From NCBI RefSeq assembly GCF_000217715.1, contig NC_015658.1, positions 1-64,000 on the forward strand: a DNA stretch of 64,000 nt, written 5' to 3'. This document shows positions 1 through 7,706 of this stretch, in pieces. The notes beneath the pieces were generated by a model. That model saw only the letters and a program-made list of their open reading frames with translations. It searched no databases and was not told the DNA's origin. The translations under genes were made by a program, and so were the position numbers. Numbering within the stretch: the stretch's first letter is position 1; each line of letters starts with the position of its first letter. The DNA is from Halopiger xanaduensis SH-6 (GTDB taxonomy: Archaea > Halobacteriota > Halobacteria > Halobacteriales > Natrialbaceae).

Positions 1-41
1 AACAGACAAGAAGATCTGGACAAAATTCGGAATAGAATTTT

Positions 42-809
42 TCAAGAGAGGGCCAGTTCCAACTCGTACTCCTCAACGAGTTTCGTTAGTTCATCAACAA
101 TGTTTTGAACATACTCCTCATCAGTAACAATCCGTCTAGGGCCGGAAACACTGAATGCACCGACAACTTCTCCAGAAACATCGTTCGCAGCAACACCGAT
201 GGCATAGAGACCCTCAATGTTCTCGCCACGGTTAATCGCGTACCCTTGTTCCCGGACTTCTTCAAGTCCCTCGTATAGTTCCTCTCTATCTGTAATCGTA
301 TTCTCAGTTTCGCTAGGCATCCCCCATTTCTCCAGAATATTTTCAACCCTCCTGTTCGGCATCTCCGCAAGGATCGCTTTGCCAACCGCAGTATTGTGTA
401 GATATAGTTGGTTTCCGAGCTGTTCGTGTTTCCACTCCGATCGATCGCCGGCCGCTGTGTGGATGAATACGCCACGACCACTCATCTCAGCGACGAAGAT
501 CGATCGATAGTTCACCCGGTCAAATAGTTGCTCTGTGTATTCTCGTGCTAGCACATAGCTGGATCTAGAGGTACGGACATAGTTGCCAAGTCGGAGTAGT
601 TCCGGTCCTGGATAGTAGATGTCGCCTTCTTTCCTAACGAATTGCTTCTGGCGAAGTGTTTTGAGGTGGCCATGAACGGTACTCTTAGAGATATCTGTAG
701 CATCGGCAAGTTCGCTTATCCGAGCACCATCGCGTTCTTCTAACGCTTTGAGCATCTCAATTGAAGTAGCGGTCGTTTGTAGAGGCGGTGCATTGGCATC
801 TTGAGTCAT
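42..809 (-). CDS. IclR-family transcriptional regulator
   Basis: 255 residues, the normal IclR length. Residues about 14-70 form the N-terminal winged helix (ELADATDISKSTVHGHLKTL is the recognition region). Residues about 80-250 form the effector-binding GAF-like domain, with the typical segments GRGVFIHTAAG, HNTAVGKAILAEMP and a C-terminal GAFSVSGP. IclR proteins usually repress catabolic operons and respond to a small carboxylate or sugar metabolite; the ligand cannot be read from the sequence. No catabolic gene lies beside it on the right, where insertion-sequence debris begins, so any target operon would be to the left of the window. The ATG at 809 gives a natural N-terminus. Confidence 0.93.
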   Translation of the reverse strand: MTQDANAPPLQTTATSIEMLKALEERDGARISELADATDISKSTVHGHLKTLRQKQFVRKEGDIYYPGPELLRLGNYVRTSRSSYVLAREYTEQLFDRVNYRSIFVAEMSGRGVFIHTAAGDRSEWKHEQLGNQLYLHNTAVGKAILAEMPNRRVENILEKWGMPSETENTITDREELYEGLEEVREQGYAINRGENIEGLYAIGVAANDVSGEVVGAFSVSGPRRIVTDEEYVQNIVDELTKLVEEYELELALS

Positions 810-865
810 GGGTCAAGATATGAGAAGTGTACTAATAATGTTCGTGATGCTGGAACTGACACTTT

Positions 866-1597
866 CTAGTTAGCGTAGTTTGAGAAGCAAGCAGGTCGGG
901 GAATTGGTTTGGACATGTGGTTTGCAGACCTGCTCAGCGAGTCTTACGCGACAGATTTAGAGGTACCTTGGGAGCGTGACGGACGGCGACGCCCGTCAGG
1001 GTGTTCGCCGTCACCCTCCACGCGACCGATTGTTCCTCCGAGGGTCACAAGCGATTCTTCGCTTGATCGGCGTAGAACACTCTCGTCAAACAATCTGTCA
1101 CTATTTACATCAGTTGGCTAATAGATTTCTAAACCCGCTGATGGCGAAGCCGTCACGGGTCGCCATTAATCAGACCACTATCATGATTAACGGGGACTAG
1201 TCTTGGGTATACAATGCAATAAACGTAGACTCTAGACTAATTCTCGATATCGCAATGTTCGGACAACGAGGCCTGACCCAGCCGCTGCGTTCCTGCATCA
1301 ATTGACCGAGAAACAGGATCTCTCCGTTACCGTGTTTCTCGCCAATGACTATGGGTATCTGACTGCCCTCGCTCGATTAGGGTTACGCGGTCAGGTCGAC
1401 TACGTTGATCGAAACCTGATTGAAACGTGGTTTCAAACCTTCAAAATGCAAGTTGACCGCTTCCACAACTCCTGGGTGGGCAGTTGAGCTAGCGTCAGGG
1501 GATGACTTGTATAGCCCGTACATTATTATAACACACAGCGACCGCACTAGTCACTCAACGTATAGAAGCCAGCGGAGGTGCTAAACTAGACAGTACA
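866..1597 (+). pseudogene. Decayed IS6-family transposase, copy 1
   Basis: This is a near full-length but broken IS6-family (ISH14/ISH29-like) element. Translated pieces in shifting frames follow the family order: ERTATPVRVFAVTLHATDC, then LIGVEHSRQTICHYLHQLAN, AKPSRVAINQTTIMINGD, LDIAMFGQRG, DYVDRNLIETWFQTFKMQVD, RFHNSWVGS and HYYNTQRPH. Several frameshifts and stops interrupt it, for example TGA at 1486-1488 where the family has Arg. It cannot make an active transposase. Confidence 0.8.
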
Positions 1598-1607
1598 AAT
1601 GGTGGCA

Positions 1608-1818
1608 TCGTCTAGTTAGCGCAGTTTCAAGAGCGAGCATGTCGTGTAGTTGGTTTGAACATGCATCTCGCAGACCTGCTCAGCGGGCCTTACGCGACGG
1701 ATTTAGAAGAATCTTGGGAGCGTGAGCGGACGGCAACGCCTGTCAGGGTGTTCGCCATCCGCCTCCACACGACTGGTTGTTCGCTTCGGGAGACACTAAC
1801 GATTCTTCACTTTAGGGA
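1608..1818 (+). pseudogene. Truncated second copy of the same IS6-family element
   Basis: Bases 1608-1818 repeat the left end of the copy at 866, starting at the shared CTAGTTAGCG and running through the LADLLS..YATDLE region to SLRETLTILHF. The element stops there and the rest of the transposase is missing. The two copies lie head to tail about 10 bases apart, so this was a tandem insertion or an aborted rearrangement. Confidence 0.7.
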
Positions 1819-2668
1819 GATCCGAGGGTCCGCCGTCTACCACGGTTTCTGTGTCGTCGGCATCCTCAACGGATGTGCCGGTTGATCTTCCCACTTCCTG
1901 GTGTTGCTTTTCGTAGTTGTTAGGTCCCTTCTCCTTGCGAGTCAACTCGTTTGAGGTCGTTCTTACGAACCCAAGACAGAAATCGCGATTTCTGAAATCG
2001 GGAGTTCTATTGTAAGGAGATACGACTAGGTGTATTGAGCAATTCGTTGATCGGGAAGTCGAACCGATCAACTCGTGGATACGTTACGAACCGGGCCTCA
2101 GTGTCGTTCGATCGTGAGTGGTCGTCGACCTTGACGGACCCCCCGACGTTGAACGCTTCCATTGGTTTATCTTAGCCGTTCGCCGCGACGATGTAATCCT
2201 CTCCTCGCTACGTACTCGCCAGATCCCCACTCGCCGCCGCTCGCGCGACCGCAGCAGTCTCGTGTCCTCGCCGAGTCCAGTTGGCCCCCACCACGTTGCT
2301 ACTCGTTTGCCGGCCAACCTCCTTCGTTACTCGAGCGTTAACCAGACACCTCCGTCTCTCACTGCGATGTCTCTTCTCTCTCCCGTTTCACCAGCCGTCT
2401 CCCTCTGCTGCTACTCGTCCAGACGCACTTCGTCGCCGGCGTCTCCAGTCTCCCTTGCCTCGAGTCGATCTCGGTCCATCACTCGTGCGCTCCTCCAGGG
2501 TCCCTCAATTATTAACAATCTGGTATTCTCCTCTCTATCTGCTTCCTCTCTGATCCCTCTCTCCTCGCCTACCCCTCAGCTCCGCCTCGATCGTCCGCCA
2601 CGCGACTACCCACTGAAACTTCATTCGCCCTGAACCCTAATTGTGTGAATTCGGCTGGTCGTATTAGA
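1819..2668. other. Gene-free stretch with strong pyrimidine bias
   Basis: No convincing coding region. From about 2160 to 2600 the plus strand is strikingly rich in C and T, with runs such as CTCTTCTCTCTCCCG. Open frames here (for example 2118-2633 plus) give Ser/Arg/Pro/Leu-rich products with no family likeness and are probably composition artefacts. The bias ends where the repeat array begins. Confidence 0.5.
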
Positions 2669-2697
2669 CAGGAATATATTCCTGTATAGGTCCTATA
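2669..2697. repeat. Two AT-rich palindromes left of the repeat array
   Basis: CAGGAATATATTCCTG at 2669-2684 is a perfect 16-base palindrome. It is followed at once by TATAGG-T-CCTATA at 2685-2697. Together with the 14-base palindrome at 3239-3252 they bracket the degenerate array between them. Confidence 0.7.
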
Positions 2698-2750
2698 GAG
2701 GAATACCGTGCTGTGCCTGAACGTATGAGCCTGATTTTCGACCCTGAATC

Positions 2751-3228
2751 TAATTACAGGTACCCCGAATCGTGCCGCCGTACGGTGATTAGATAATGTA
2801 TAGATTGAAAAATATAAGTTAATAGGGGTGCGTGCTATTCGACTCCCGTCTGGTAATTAAGAGTGTTCTGGGCTGGTGGTCTGAGTGTAATTACAGACCC
2901 TCCAAATCATACTACCATATGGTAATTACAGGTGTCATTACAGATTACAGCTATCGTACTCCAGTCTTGTAATTAGCCGCTCAACGGCTCCTGCTGGCAA
3001 CAGGATATAGCGGTAATAACAAACTGGTCAAATCGCGTCGCCATCTTGTGATTAGTGTTATAATTAGAGGCGGGTTCGAATCGAACGCCTTCTTGTAATT
3101 ACGCTGTTTTGGAGATCTGTGGTCCCCGCTCTTTCTATGTAATTAGAGGAGGCCAGAATTAGGGGACGCCCCGTATTTAGTGGCCTAAGTGCGTACACCG
3201 CTAAATCCACTGCCGTCTTGTAATTAGA
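2751..3228 (+). repeat. Degenerate array of about eight TAATTA-bounded direct repeats
   Basis: Each unit has a left TAATTA-like box, about 11 variable bases, an AATCG-like core, a CCGTCTTG-like block and a right TAATTA box. Left and right boxes are 34-35 bases apart in every unit. Left/right box positions are about 2751/2786, 2820/2854, 2888/2923, 2935/2970, 3014/3049, 3061/3096, 3105/3140 and 3186/3221. The gap from one unit to the next varies (about 9-12, 33-34 or 44-46 bases). The best right blocks are at 2960-2976, 3040-3055, 3085-3101 and 3212-3228. All copies are in the same orientation. No reading frame runs through it and it does not match haloarchaeal CRISPR repeats. Function unknown. 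Confidence 0.65.
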
Positions 3229-3238
3229 GATTTCGCAC

Positions 3239-3252
3239 ACTCTATATAGAGT
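3239..3252. repeat. AT-rich palindrome right of the repeat array
   Basis: ACTCTATATAGAGT is a perfect 14-base palindrome directly after the last repeat unit. It is the counterpart of the palindromes at 2669-2697. Confidence 0.65.
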
Positions 3253-3528
3253 AAAAAACCTGATATGAAATGGTATAGATGGCACAATTCAAGAACTGAC
3301 CAAGGTCTAACGAGGGTTCAGTCCTCTCCTCACGGCAGAGATCGTGCTGCGATTTAGCGTCCCCTCGTGTGGCCGATTTGTGTTAGCAAGTACAGTACAT
3401 CGCGAGGGTTCTGCGAAAGATACGCGAAGATTCTGCAAGAGTTCTGCGAAGATGCCGCGATAGGAGGGGTCCGGCTATTCGGGTTAGGCGAGAAGCTGAT
3501 CGGGGCTGTGGTACTTACTGCCCGGTGG

Positions 3529-3991
3529 CTATCGGCACCTGACGATACGGCTCGATCGGAAAGATAGTGTTCTGCGGAATTTCGCAGTAGTTGGTGAGAA
3601 CGCCGTTTGAGTAGAGGATGATGGAACTGCGTCTACTGTTGAACGGTTATGTTCAGGTTTCGTCTCCGTCAGCTTCCTCGTCTGCTTCATCGTGTGAAAC
3701 TGGCGCGACTTTCCGTCTTGGTCAAGGTCGATCATGGGTCTGCCAGAATCCTGTTCGCTTCCGATGTCCTCATTCCATTCTGGCAAGTACTGAATCGTCT
3801 GTTCGGTCTTGTGCGGTTGTCTTTGAGGAACCCCCTCGCGGAGATTGTGCCCCTATGTCCTCCAGTGGAGCGAGTAGACGTTCGTGTGGTCGTAGTCCTT
3901 TTTGAGAGGAATGATGGCAATCTCGTTGATGTCCTCGTTGTACGCGAGGATGACTGTCTTCTTCCCGTTGAGGTACTGTTTCGAGACGGTG
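3529..3991 (-). pseudogene. C-terminal part of the gene interrupted by the IS5-like element
   Basis: Read on the minus strand from 3991, this gives the coding-like stretch STVSKQYLNGKKTVILAY, then NEDINEIAIIPLKKDYD and NVYSLHW, with TAG at 3853-3855. Past that stop the same frame stays open and gene-like (EQTIQYLPEWNEDIG, then GRPMIDLDQDG) to 3529, so the stop is probably a decay mutation. The N-terminal half lies at 6482-6659. Removing the element and one copy of the 8-bp duplication rejoins both halves in one frame. The product is an unrecognised small haloarchaeal protein. Confidence 0.7.
3984..3991. repeat. Target-site duplication, left copy
   Basis: AGACGGTG abuts the left inverted repeat that starts at 3992. 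The identical octamer at 6482-6489 abuts the right inverted repeat. Eight bases is the duplication length known for the ISH1 subgroup of IS5. Confidence 0.85.
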
Positions 3992-4014
3992 GGCTCTGTT
4001 GAAATTCTCAGAAG
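3992..4014 (+). repeat. Outer left terminal inverted repeat of the IS5-like element
   Basis: It begins GGCTCTGTTGAAATTCTCAG and is the inverted partner of 6451-6481. It starts directly after the left target duplication. Confidence 0.85.
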
Positions 4015-4251
4015 ATGATATCTTCTGGCTTGGTTCGTTCAATACGAAGCATAGATTGCTCAGTACTGAGCGGTTCGTGAGTCCCCTGCACTGACCAATC
4101 AAGAGAGTAGCTGAACAATATTCGAGTTAAGAACCATTCTAGACTAATGAAATGAGCGGGAGTTAGTGAACTCGTCGGTGAGTATTCGCTACGTACAGGC
4201 GACGCAGTGTGTACGATAGGTATTTGATCGAGCAGAAAGGATCCGCTCAAA

Positions 4252-4704
4252 TCACTGCTGCTTGACGACGACTGTGTCTGCAATGAGGTCGCCGACTCGT
4301 TGGTTATCATCCGTAAGCAGTATCAACACCATTGCGACGAGGTTCAACGTCGGGAATGCGTCAACGATCCACAACAGGTTCCGTAGGACTGACGCCCCGA
4401 TTGTACAGTTTGAGCCGTCGGACTTGATAACGACCAGTCCAAGCAGATATTTTCCCGGCGTGTAGCCGTACAGTCCCTCAAGTAGAAACCCGTAAACCAA
4501 TGTTGCGACCAGTCCCGCGAACGCCAGCACGAGGAACCCGATGTCGCCGAGGGGCGTCCCGGCGAGTATAACGACAACCCAGATTAGCGCCATGAGTATT
4601 GAGTCGATAAAGTATGCCCCCACTCGGTGCCAGATTACCCCCCGTTCGTCCCTCGTTGTGGTTTCGGATGCTTTTCCACAACTCACTCCTGTTCCCTGAC
4701 ACAT
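4252..4704 (-). CDS. RDD-family integral membrane protein (transposon cargo)
   Basis: 150 residues. The RDD signature is visible: an Arg-containing first segment (WHRVGAYFIDSILMALIWVV), an acidic start to helix 1, GYTPGKYLLGLVVIKSDG between helices 2 and 3, and LRNLLWIVDAFPTLNLVAM before the last helix. DDNQRVGDLIADTVVV is the classic C-terminal RDD motif. Three to four membrane helices are expected. RDD proteins are small membrane proteins, some linked to ion exchange; the substrate is unknown here. The N-terminal MCQGTGVSCGK has two Cys and could be a reduced zinc-ribbon. It lies inside the IS5-like element, between the outer and first inner left ends. Confidence 0.85.
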   Translation of the reverse strand: MCQGTGVSCGKASETTTRDERGVIWHRVGAYFIDSILMALIWVVVILAGTPLGDIGFLVLAFAGLVATLVYGFLLEGLYGYTPGKYLLGLVVIKSDGSNCTIGASVLRNLLWIVDAFPTLNLVAMVLILLTDDNQRVGDLIADTVVVKQQ

Positions 4705-4750
4705 CTTAATGGTTGATGGTATTCTCGGGGGCGGAAAAATGGAACTGTCC

Positions 4751-4785
4751 GGCTCTGTTAGAATACTCAGAGAGTTACACTTATG
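4751..4785 (+). repeat. Inner left-type IS end, copy 2
   Basis: It begins GGCTCTGTTAGAATACTCAG and continues AGAGTTACAC. It matches the reverse complement of the element's right end (6451-6481) over about 30 bases with a few mismatches. No target duplication is seen next to it. It separates the RDD gene from the DUF6498-like gene. Confidence 0.75.
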
Positions 4786-4791
4786 TCTACC

Positions 4792-5502
4792 TTATTTGAC
4801 ACTAAAATCGTCTGTCTGAGGGTCTAAACTCCCCATCCACGCCCTGATCGCCCCCATCGGAACTAAATAGAGCAACCACACGGCCCGTGAATCCAGATCG
4901 GTACCCGTCCCGATAATCACAAAGCTGACGGGAGCAACCACAAAGACCAACATCAGAAACAACTCAAAGACGGGTCTGAACGCGAAGGCTAACGCGTCTG
5001 CCGGTGATTTGTCTTGATATGACCGGTTGACGATGAAATAGCGCCAGACGCGCGCTAGCTGAAAGAAAACAGTGCCAGCAATTGCGAGCCCAACTGAGAG
5101 GGAAAGTCCTGAATCCAAATCATAACCGGGAACGACAGGTCTCATGATTATTGCAAGAATGAAAGCTGAGATAATCGCCTTTCGCAAAACGTATTTGATA
5201 TTCCGCCAGTATACCGGCGGTATTAGAGCAATCGGTTGAATTGGAGTGGGCTCTTCATCCCAAGAATCCCCATCGAGATCATCCACGGACTGTGGCGTGA
5301 ACAACGCGACAGAAAAGAACAGGAGGTTGATGATCGCTATCTCGATGAGATAGATGACAGCGATTTCAACGAGACTCCACTCAAATACAACCACTCCAAG
5401 AATAAGTGCAGAGTTCAGAATACACGCAAAAACGAAATCGCGGGACTCTCTGAGCATTTCGGGTATTGTTTTGCTACCCTCTATTTGACTACTCTTTCCC
5501 AT
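4792..5502 (-). CDS. DUF6498-like polytopic membrane protein (transposon cargo)
   Basis: 236 residues with about six hydrophobic segments: near residues 27-45, 47-70, 108-125, 133-155, 178-200 and 205-222. A polar loop at about 75-100 is rich in Asp and Glu. The pattern and the pairing of short helices resemble the haloarchaeal DUF6498 membrane family, whose function is unknown; this assignment is from memory. It is bounded by IS5-type ends at 4751 and 5532 and stops only 7 bases after the 4751 repeat, so it looks like cargo captured by the element rather than a host gene. Confidence 0.7.
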   Translation of the reverse strand: MGKSSQIEGSKTIPEMLRESRDFVFACILNSALILGVVVFEWSLVEIAVIYLIEIAIINLLFFSVALFTPQSVDDLDGDSWDEEPTPIQPIALIPPVYWRNIKYVLRKAIISAFILAIIMRPVVPGYDLDSGLSLSVGLAIAGTVFFQLARVWRYFIVNRSYQDKSPADALAFAFRPVFELFLMLVFVVAPVSFVIIGTGTDLDSRAVWLLYLVPMGAIRAWMGSLDPQTDDFSVK

Positions 5503-5531
5503 CTATCTACACATTTCTTCGGTAGCGTTTA

Positions 5532-5550
5532 TTTAGCTCTGTTGAACCCT
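5532..5550 (+). repeat. Inner left end of the minimal IS5-like element
   Basis: AGCTCTGTTGAA at 5532-5543 matches the first 12 bases of the right end at all but one position. It lies about 75 bases downstream of the transposase stop, where a simple IS would end. The bases to its left do not match the duplication at 6482. Confidence 0.65.
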
Positions 5551-5607
5551 TCTCCTTCAGATACAACAAGATATGACCTCCTGTGGCTAATATAATGTAT
5601 AGACCGC

Positions 5608-6429
5608 TCAGAGCGACCGGTCGAGATTATGAACGAGACAGACGATGGTGAGTTCACGGAACTGTTTCCACCAGCGTCGTGATCGGACGAACGCACCGTA
5701 CTTTCGTTTGAGCGTCGAGTTGACTGTCTCAGATTGACTCCGTTGCCCGTAGAGATCAGCGTTTAAGCGTGCGTTCCATGCTCGGTGGAGTGACGTGAAC
5801 TCACGATGCTTAATCAGTGGCCGAACCTCGTGTTGCCGAGCAAGTCGCCTGATTTTCTGGTCGTCGTAGCCCTTGTCACCGAGCAGAATGTCAATATCTT
5901 CGGGGTTGCGCTTGATCAACGACGGAGCAATCTGGCTATCATGTTTTCGAGTCGTCGTCACGTGTAAATCGAGAATCGTATTTACTTTCGCATCGACCAG
6001 CAACGTCACCTTGAACTGCTGAATCGTGAGTTCGGCGCGTTTCGTGTAGTGTTTCGAAGCGTGACTACGGTCGAATCCCGACGCATCAACACCAACAACT
6101 CCGCTCGTCGGAAGTAGCGTCGCTGAGAGAGTCAATATAACACGCCATACAGCCATATCAAGCCGGTTGAATGCCTTACAAAGCGTTGATGGCGTAGGAA
6201 GCTCGGCTAGCCCGAGAACACGACGGATACGTGGCATCTCGATCAATTCGTCAAGCAAACCACGATAGGTCGTGTTCTTCCGAACTTTGAGACATAGCAG
6301 AACAACGTGCTGCGGGAGTGTATAGCGGTGTTTAGAGAACTTCGAAGAGTATCGAGAGACGGCTCGGCGTGCCAGATGGATCGCCTTCTCAGTAAAACGG
6401 AGAATCTGCGACTTCGGGAGGGCCTTCAT
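5608..6429 (-). CDS. IS5-family transposase (DDE type)
   Basis: 273 residues, intact. The N-terminal helix-turn-helix region is about residues 1-100 (TLPQHVVLLCLKVRKNTTYR). The DDE catalytic residues are visible: Asp in VVGVDASGFDRSH, Asp in ILLGDKGYDDQKI and Glu in SQSETVNSTLKRKYGAF. The last is the family's E..R/K motif. It cuts and rejoins the inverted repeats at 3992 and 6481. The reading frame runs inward from the right end (6481), as in other ISH1-type elements. No frameshift is seen, so the element may still move. Confidence 0.92.
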   Translation of the reverse strand: MKALPKSQILRFTEKAIHLARRAVSRYSSKFSKHRYTLPQHVVLLCLKVRKNTTYRGLLDELIEMPRIRRVLGLAELPTPSTLCKAFNRLDMAVWRVILTLSATLLPTSGVVGVDASGFDRSHASKHYTKRAELTIQQFKVTLLVDAKVNTILDLHVTTTRKHDSQIAPSLIKRNPEDIDILLGDKGYDDQKIRRLARQHEVRPLIKHREFTSLHRAWNARLNADLYGQRSQSETVNSTLKRKYGAFVRSRRWWKQFRELTIVCLVHNLDRSL

Positions 6430-6450
6430 CTCGTGAAATTACACGGCGAA

Positions 6451-6481
6451 CATATAACTCTCTGAGGATTTCAACAGAGCC
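6451..6481 (-). repeat. Right terminal inverted repeat of the IS5-like element
   Basis: On the minus strand it begins GGCTCTGTTGAAATCCTCAG and continues AGAGTTATATG. It ends flush against the right target duplication AGACGGTG. Confidence 0.85.
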
Positions 6482-6489
6482 AGACGGTG
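6482..6489. repeat. Target-site duplication, right copy
   Basis: AGACGGTG directly follows the right inverted repeat and is identical to 3984-3991. Confidence 0.85.
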
Positions 6490-6659
6490 GAGTTCGGCGT
6501 GAGTTGTCCATTTTCACGAATCGAGGTGAACTCTGGACCGTGGAAGACACCGAAGTCTTCGTCTGAAAGCGAGTCAGCGATTTCATTGATGAGTACGCAG
6601 GTGTTATGCCGCTGTACCCGCGTAGTTGCTGTAACACCCTCGCCTCTATCCCTACCCAC
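6482..6659 (-). pseudogene. N-terminal part of the gene interrupted by the IS5-like element
   Basis: A GTG at 6659 opens a frame giving NTCVLINEIADSLSDEDFGV, then FHGPEFTSIRENGQLTPNST and V. The frame then runs into the IS end. Joining base 6482 to base 3983, with one copy of the duplication, gives 309 bases in one frame. That is 102 codons plus the stop at 3853, with the junction reading NSTVSKQYLNG. No family name is certain. The ENGQL..N....YL.G...V.LAYNED layout resembles uncharacterised haloarchaeal proteins found on mobile DNA. Confidence 0.7.
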
Positions 6660-6917
6660 AATTACGATCTTATGTTCCTTTCCCGTCGCCCCACGAACCC
6701 TACTATCACTCTGCGAAGGTTTTCTCCGGTTCGTCTCGATCCCGTCGCCCCCTGTCTACTGTTGCCGCCGCCCACTGCCGTTCGTCTCTCGTCTTATCCG
6801 AGCTATCGCATTCTCCGTCCGGTATTGGGCACTGTTTCACGAAATCGAAACCGGTGTGAGAACTTCAATCGTCGCGGCTTTGCTAATCGAGTCAGCGACT
6901 GCTGTTCAGAGAGGACA

Positions 6918-7445
6918 TCAATCGTCGTCTCGCAACGGCGCCTCGAGTTTTGCGATGTCGATGATTACCTTGTTCATCGAGTCGTCGACAGCGACGACGA
7001 CGCCAGCGAGTACGAGACTTGAGACAGGCGTCGGCCCGATGACAATCTCGTCGCCCTCTGAGAGATCCCGAAGCGACTGCTGAAAGCGAACGCGAGCGCG
7101 ACACGACTCCGGATGGTGGACGTTCGTGAACTCGATTTCGTCGACGGTGGCATCGATGCGGTCGAAGTTTCGCGCGAGAACGACTGTCTCGGCATCGTCG
7201 AGTTGATCACGGTCGAGGGCCTTGTACGCGCTGGCGGTTGGCTTGTATCCGCCCTTCGGTCCGGGAATCCCTTCGACAAGACCGAGCGATGTAAGCGCCT
7301 GCATTTGATTGCGAAGCGTGCCGGCGTCTCGGTCGAGTGTGGTCGCGAGCTGTTTGGCCGTGACTGGCGAATCTGCCCCCTGGAATTCGTTGATGAGCGT
7401 CATGAGGGTCTTCCGCTGACGACTTGTAAGATCGATTTGATTCAT
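6918..7445 (-). CDS. Rrf2/TrmB-like winged-helix regulatory protein
   Basis: 175 residues. The N-terminal winged helix at about 1-65 begins MNQIDLTSRQRKTLMTLINE. Its recognition helix is KQLATTLDRDAGTLRNQM, and it ends with the wing-like LVEGIPGPKGGYKPTASAYKAL. The C-terminal half (about 95-165) is a beta-rich domain containing GDEIVIGPTPVSSLVLAGVV, possibly ligand-binding or dimerising. The family is widespread and conserved in haloarchaea; its targets are not established. It is a single gene with its own TATA-like box at 7481-7490. Confidence 0.85.
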   Translation of the reverse strand: MNQIDLTSRQRKTLMTLINEFQGADSPVTAKQLATTLDRDAGTLRNQMQALTSLGLVEGIPGPKGGYKPTASAYKALDRDQLDDAETVVLARNFDRIDATVDEIEFTNVHHPESCRARVRFQQSLRDLSEGDEIVIGPTPVSSLVLAGVVVAVDDSMNKVIIDIAKLEAPLRDDD

Positions 7446-7480
7446 ACGGATCTTCGTCTGTTCTCAAGGAGCGTGTTTAT

Positions 7481-7490
7481 CTATTAAAGA
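7481..7490 (-). promoter_or_regulatory. TATA-like promoter box of the winged-helix gene
   Basis: TCTTTAATAG on the minus strand, 36-45 bases upstream of the ATG at 7445, fits an archaeal TATA box with a short leader. Confidence 0.45.
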
Positions 7491-7706
7491 CTTAGGGTGA
7501 CAAACAGACATGGTATATGAATCACAGTGAACAATCGTAAGCATAGTTAATGCAGAATCAATCGTGATCGGGACCGTCTGTCAGGGTTCTTTCAGACGAT
7601 TCCAGTGAGTGAGACTTGTTTCCCGGTACTACTCGTTCCGAATGCACCGACAATTCGATTCGTCCAATCAGAACCGTTTTGGTCCTGTACTAGATACTTG
7701 CGTGGG

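Larger units (their letters stand above)
3992..6481 (-). mobile_element. IS5-like (ISH1-type) element carrying two membrane-protein cargo genes
   Basis: The outer ends are GGCTCTGTTGAAATTCTCAG (3992-4011) and, on the other strand, GGCTCTGTTGAAATCCTCAG (ending at 6481), identical at 19 of 20 bases. A perfect 8-bp duplication flanks them. Inside, all on the minus strand, are the transposase (5608-6429), a polytopic DUF6498-like protein (4792-5502) and an RDD-family protein (4252-4704). Two further left-type ends lie inside, at 4751 and 5532, so a minimal IS of about 950 bp (5532-6481) is nested in the larger unit. The duplication matches only the 3992/6481 ends, so the whole 2.49-kb unit moved together. 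Confidence 0.8.

Noticed and set aside
2118-2633. 171-residue plus-strand frame
   Set aside because: Ser/Arg/Pro/Leu-rich product from a pyrimidine-rich tract; no start context, no motif.
3068-3088. tRNA T-arm (GGTTCGAATCG)
   Set aside because: It is part of repeat unit six (TAATTAGAGGCGGGTTCGAAT) and no cloverleaf surrounds it.
2751-3228. CRISPR array
   Set aside because: The repeats are degenerate, the internal spacing is 35 bases and unit gaps are irregular. They do not resemble haloarchaeal CRISPR repeats and no cas gene is nearby.
5532-6481. A simple 950-bp IS with its own target duplication
   Set aside because: Bases left of 5532 do not match AGACGGTG. The only matching duplication is at 3984, so the larger unit is the transposed one.
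7605-7706. N-terminal extension of the amidohydrolase from GTG 7605
   Set aside because: The family begins at the strand MLLSGTVIADST (ATG 7707). The extension is rich in Cys, Pro and aromatic residues unlike the rest and has lower GC.
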